DNA of 10,276 nt from Phycisphaeraceae bacterium. GTDB taxonomy: Bacteria; Planctomycetota; Phycisphaerae; Phycisphaerales; UBA1924. Below are positions 6,298 to 10,276 of the stretch, one piece after another. The notes under the pieces were generated by a model that worked only from the letters and a program-made list of their open reading frames with translations, searched no databases and was not told the DNA's origin. Location of the stretch: NCBI GenBank assembly GCA_009827205.1, contig WUAK01000082.1, positions 1 to 10,276 on the forward strand. Direction: 5' to 3'. The position numbers were made by a program, and so were the translations under genes. Numbering within the stretch: the stretch's first letter is position 1; each line of letters begins with the position of its first letter.

Positions 6298-8445
6298 TTC
6301 CGAGTCAAAGCCGTAACTCGACCACCGCTCACGCACGAGACCCTGGGTCGCCTCGTCGATACCGAGGTACTCGGGCCATTGCCTCGCGGGCACACCCGGA
6401 TATCCGCCCGGCTCCTTCGGCGTCGCGTCGAACCACATCGTGCGATCGACAACGTGCGCATCTCTGAGCATGTCCGCGTTGGCAACCCAGTGAAACATCG
6501 CAAGCCCGGCATCGGCTACATCCACATCCTCACCGAGTACGACAACGAACGCCGGTGCTGAGCCGCCCTGTTCCACGTGGAATTGATCCACGATTTCGCG
6601 CACAGATGACCGCCCTCGATTCGTAGTCGTCACAAAGAGCCAGCCACCTAAGTCCTCGGGCATCGCCGCATCTACAACCCCATCGATTTCGTTCACGCGC
6701 TCCGTGATACGCTCTCGATCTGCAAACGTGCGCCGACTCGTGGGCTTTGCATCCTTTGACGTTTCCTCGCCTTCCCACTTGGGCGTGCAATCGAACCCCA
6801 TCTTCCCGCCTGCGCCGAGCCACGGTGCCGCGTGATCGAGGATGTCCAGCGGGCCGCGCACCTGCTCGATATCCTGCGCAGGATCGCAGTGCTCCGCCGC
6901 AGCCCGGACAACCGCGCGCCAGTCGTGCACATCGACCGATTCATCAACCACGAAGATCGTCTTGGTCCACGCCATCTGCCCGGCGCCCCAGACCGCGTGC
7001 ATCACTCGCCGACCCTGCAGCGGGTAGGCCTTCTTGATCTGCAGGCTCGCGCAGTTGTGGAACGCGCCGAACATCGGGAGGTCGTAGTCCTCGATGTCGT
7101 GGATCAGCGTCTTGAGCATCGGCAGGAAGATCCGCTCGGTCGCCTTGCCAAGAAAGTAGTCCTCCTGGGGCGGCGGCCCCACCACCGTCGCCGGGAAGAC
7201 CGGCTTCTCTTGCATCGTGACCGCACTCACCTCCACGATCGGGTAGCGATCCGGGAGCGAGTAGAACCCGGTGTGGTCGCCGAAAGGCCCTTCGAAAACC
7301 GCGCCCGGTCCTAGTTCCTGCGTGTGCGGATCGAAACCAATCTCACCCGCGTCGGTGCGCACATAGCCCTCGATCACGATCTCCGCGCCGCTTGGCACCC
7401 AGAGCGGCACGCTCGCGCCGGGGCACATGCGTATCCCTTTCTTGTTGAGGAACCCCGCCAGCAGCAGCTCACTGATCCCGGGCGGGAGCGGCGCTGTCGC
7501 GGCGTACGGCAGCACACTCGGACCGCCCAGCACAATCGCCACGGGCATCGGCTCGCCCAGCTTCTTCCATGACCGCCAGTGAGATGCCCCGTCGTGGTGC
7601 ACGTGCCAATGCATCGCGACCCGGTCCTTGCCCATGAGCTGGACACGGTACATCCCGATGTTGTGGCTCGCCGGCTTCGCTTCGTTCCGATCGTCCGCGT
7701 GGATCGTGTGGATCCCCGCGAGGGTGATGTATCGGCCTCTGTACTCGCGCTCCCACGTCTCGTCATCGATCGTTGGGTGTCCAAGCCCAGGGATGCCTTC
7801 GTTGACGTTTGCCGGGTAGCCCATCGAGGCGAAGTCGCCGTCCTTCTCCCAGCACCGCAGAAACGGCAGCTTGGTGAGGTCGATCTCCTCGCCGCGCAGT
7901 ACGCGCTGCTGACACGCCCCTTGTTTCTTTGATCTCTTGGGCCCGACCTTGAGCAGCGGCGCGAACTTGCGCGCCATCCCGACCGCGTCGCGCAGGGACT
8001 TGGGAGGCTCGGGCTTGAGCAGGTCGCCTATTTGATTGGCAAGTGCTTCAAATCCGCCCCTACGATCATCAAAGCCATGATCAGGTCGAAGTCGTAGTTT
8101 GATTCCCCTGTCATGGGCATCTGCCCACATCGCGCGATGCTCTTCAAGGCTTTGGCGCTTGCAACCGAGTGCCATCTCGACACGGCGGTAACTGCCGTAC
8201 GCGTTGATGAGCACCGGCACATCAGAGCCCTCGACGTTTTCGAACAGGATCGCGGGCCCGCCCCGATCCCAGTTCTTTGGGTCCGCCATCTTTGCCGAGT
8301 TGCTCGGCTCTGCTGGAGCCTTCGTCTTGCTGATCCGGTCGGCGATCGCTGAGATCTCGAGCACGGGCGAGACCTTCTCCCGCACGCGCACGAGTTGTCC
8401 CGTTTCTTCCAATGCCTCGATGAACGCCCGCAGATCGCTGAACAT
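6274..8445 (-). CDS. ubiD: UbiD-family decarboxylase, long form
   Basis: The 723-residue product aligns by eye along its length with E. coli UbiD. Examples are HNIGMYRVQ at 261-269, MHWHVHHDGASHW at 278-290, PSGAEIVIEGYV at 351-362, EGPFGDHTGFYS at 385-396, and MGFDCTPKWEGE at 549-560 near the normal family end. These regions carry the metal/prenylated-FMN-binding and catalytic acidic residues of the family. Members decarboxylate aromatic or alpha,beta-unsaturated acids; UbiD acts on 3-polyprenyl-4-hydroxybenzoate, and relatives act in futalosine-type menaquinone synthesis. Residues about 561-723 are a C-terminal extension ending in a WPEYLGID-type motif, reminiscent of the longer menaquinone-associated UbiDs. 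The start at 8445 gives the usual family N-terminus (MFSDLRAFIEALEETG) with AAGG nine bases upstream; an ATG at 8505 would add atypical residues and run into the neighbouring gene. No UbiX-type prenyltransferase is in the window. Substrate is undetermined. Confidence 0.92.
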   Translation of the reverse strand: MFSDLRAFIEALEETGQLVRVREKVSPVLEISAIADRISKTKAPAEPSNSAKMADPKNWDRGGPAILFENVEGSDVPVLINAYGSYRRVEMALGCKRQSLEEHRAMWADAHDRGIKLRLRPDHGFDDRRGGFEALANQIGDLLKPEPPKSLRDAVGMARKFAPLLKVGPKRSKKQGACQQRVLRGEEIDLTKLPFLRCWEKDGDFASMGYPANVNEGIPGLGHPTIDDETWEREYRGRYITLAGIHTIHADDRNEAKPASHNIGMYRVQLMGKDRVAMHWHVHHDGASHWRSWKKLGEPMPVAIVLGGPSVLPYAATAPLPPGISELLLAGFLNKKGIRMCPGASVPLWVPSGAEIVIEGYVRTDAGEIGFDPHTQELGPGAVFEGPFGDHTGFYSLPDRYPIVEVSAVTMQEKPVFPATVVGPPPQEDYFLGKATERIFLPMLKTLIHDIEDYDLPMFGAFHNCASLQIKKAYPLQGRRVMHAVWGAGQMAWTKTIFVVDESVDVHDWRAVVRAAAEHCDPAQDIEQVRGPLDILDHAAPWLGAGGKMGFDCTPKWEGEETSKDAKPTSRRTFADRERITERVNEIDGVVDAAMPEDLGGWLFVTTTNRGRSSVREIVDQFHVEQGGSAPAFVVVLGEDVDVADAGLAMFHWVANADMLRDAHVVDRTMWFDATPKEPGGYPGVPARQWPEYLGIDEATQGLVRERWSSYGFDSESAAELWG

Positions 8446-8458
8446 AGGATCACACCTT
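8446..8458. promoter_or_regulatory. 13-base divergent gap with a ribosome site for each strand
   Basis: Only 13 bases separate the ubiD start (8445, -) from the methyltransferase start (8459, +). On the + strand AGGA (8446-8449) is nine bases from its ATG. On the - strand AAGG (8458-8455) is nine bases from its ATG. Each gene's ribosome site therefore abuts the other's start codon, and each promoter must lie within the other gene's coding sequence. Confidence 0.7.
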
Positions 8459-9106
8459 ATGTCGGAACCCAATCCCACGCCCGAAGCCGGCCCTCCCACG
8501 TTCATCTACGGCGCTACGCGCGACTGGCCGGGCTACTTTGAAGCCGTCGCGGGAAAGCCCCCGCGGGAGACGCTCACAGAGGCCCTCGATCGCTTCGGTG
8601 ACGAGGCGCCCGCGGATGCGATTGACCTCGGCTGCGGCGAGGGTCGAGACACGCAGGAACTGCTCGACCGAGGCTGGAACGTCCTCTCGATCGATGGCTC
8701 GCAAGTCGGTATCGACAAGCTCCTTACGCGGCCCGGTCTCCGAGGTCACCCGAACCTCACGACTCGAGTCTCGGTATTCGAGGAACTCGGTGACCTGCCC
8801 AGCGTCAAGCTCCTCAACGCGAGCTTCTCGATTCCGTTCTGCAACCCGGCTCACTTCGATCGGTTCTGGAAGACAATCACAGACGCGATCGAGCCGGGCG
8901 GGCGGTTCTCGGGCCAACTCTTCGGCGACCGGGATTCATGGGCGAGCATCCCAGACAGGTCACACCAGACCCGCGACGAAGCCAAGGCGTTGTTCGATGG
9001 GTTCGATTTAGAGATGTTCGACGAAGAAGATCGCGACAAGCAGGACTATCAGGGCACCGAGAAACGGTGGCACGTCTTCCACATCGTCGCGCGAAAGCAC
9101 GGCTGA
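8459..9106 (+). CDS. Class I SAM-dependent methyltransferase
   Basis: The 215-residue product has a typical class I methyltransferase core. Motif I is AIDLGCGEGRDT at 54-65 (SAM-binding Gly-rich loop), followed by LSIDGS at 76-81 with the acidic residue expected to hold the SAM ribose, LLNASFSIPFCNP at 118-130 as the motif IV region, and IEPGGRFSGQLFG at 144-156 as the motif after it. Residues 20-47 (RDWPGYFEAVAGKPPRETL region) resemble the N-terminal helix of small TehB/Methyltransf-11-like enzymes, which is as far as I can place it; the methyl acceptor is unknown. The start at 8459 is preferred because the open frame upstream is antisense to ubiD. There is no signal peptide, so it is cytoplasmic. 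It is head to head with ubiD and is followed after 26 bases by the ABC transporter genes, so it may be the first gene of that transcript. Confidence 0.88.
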   Translation: MSEPNPTPEAGPPTFIYGATRDWPGYFEAVAGKPPRETLTEALDRFGDEAPADAIDLGCGEGRDTQELLDRGWNVLSIDGSQVGIDKLLTRPGLRGHPNLTTRVSVFEELGDLPSVKLLNASFSIPFCNPAHFDRFWKTITDAIEPGGRFSGQLFGDRDSWASIPDRSHQTRDEAKALFDGFDLEMFDEEDRDKQDYQGTEKRWHVFHIVARKHG

Positions 9107-9132
9107 CCCAATCCCCATAAGATCCAGGAGTC

Positions 9133-10094
<962 letters not shown>

Positions 10095-10098
<4 letters not shown>

Positions 10099-10276
10099 TC
10101 ATCCAGACATCGGCGTTGTTCCTCGACGCGTACCGGGACCTCAACTCGAAGAAGCTCTTCTGGATCACGATGGTCCTCTCGCTCGTCTGCGTCGCTTCGT
10201 TCGCTGCTTTCGGCATCAACGAAGAGGGCATGTCCATCTTCGGGATGGACATCCCGATCCCGGGTCTGAACTCCGA
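10095..10276 (+). CDS. ABC-2 type transporter permease (3' partial)
   Basis: Sixty codons are visible before the window ends. ATG at 10095 overlaps the TGA of the ATPase gene (ATGA), with AGGA at 10084-10087 seven bases upstream, so translation is probably coupled. The N-terminus is cytoplasmic (LDAYRDLNSKK), then residues about 22-41 (FWITMVLSLVCVASFAAFGI) form the first membrane segment, followed by a loop with NEEGMSIFGMDIPIPG. That order is typical of planctomycete ABC-2 permeases. It would form the membrane channel for the preceding ATPase; substrate unknown. The identity rests on one membrane segment and on position, but the gene pair is a standard arrangement. Confidence 0.85.

Noticed and set aside
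8204..8458. Longer methyltransferase start at 8204
   Set aside because: The added residues are the antisense of the ubiD N-terminal region and show no methyltransferase similarity.

Overview
The window reads as chromosomal DNA of a marine-type planctomycete, most likely class Phycisphaerae. The main reason is that the first two genes end in a paired, Asp/Asn-rich PTDFTAW tail of the kind annotated in Phycisphaerae as a 'GC-type dockerin' domain. The early ABC-2 permease sequence and the long UbiD form also fit Planctomycetota. Base composition is GC-rich, codons favour C in third position, and coding density is high: no gap without a gene exceeds about 140 bases. No rRNA, tRNA, CRISPR array, insertion sequence, prophage or other mobile element was seen.

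Layout. (1) Positions 1-1865 (+) are the 3' end of a large exported or surface protein of unknown function, ending in a Ca-binding-like motif and the dockerin-like tail. It is closed by a strong intrinsic terminator at 1890-1917. (2) A 34-base imperfect dyad (1942-1975) and a tiny leader ORF precede 2003-3655 (+), a secreted endonuclease/exonuclease/phosphatase-fold enzyme with a fibronectin III-like module and the same tail. (3) Converging on it at 3672-4148 (-) is a stand-alone receiver-domain response regulator. (4) Diverging from that, 4250-4705 (+) is an unrecognised 151-residue protein, followed by 4789-6297 (+), a periplasmic DacB/PBP4-type D-Ala-D-Ala carboxypeptidase. (5) The 3' end of dacB overlaps by 24 bases the 3' end of 6274-8445 (-), a long UbiD-family decarboxylase. 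(6) Separated from ubiD by only 13 bases, head to head, 8459-9106 (+) is a class I SAM-dependent methyltransferase. It is followed by 9133-10098 (+), an ABC transporter ATPase, and 10095-10276 (+), the translationally coupled start of its ABC-2 type permease, cut by the window edge.

How the genes relate. The ATPase and permease clearly form one exporter. The two tailed exported proteins probably share an attachment or sorting mechanism. DacB acts in peptidoglycan remodelling. UbiD would need prenylated FMN from a UbiX-type partner that is not in this window; its target could be in quinone synthesis or aromatic acid metabolism. The rest looks like ordinary chromosomal neighbourhood rather than a single pathway. 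I found no convincing new defence or mobile system. The most unusual points are the repeated tail shared by two adjacent exported genes, the extreme lysine poverty of the first protein, the structured leader of the nuclease gene, the 13-base symmetric start-to-start gap at 8446-8458, and the overlapping gene ends at 6274-6297.
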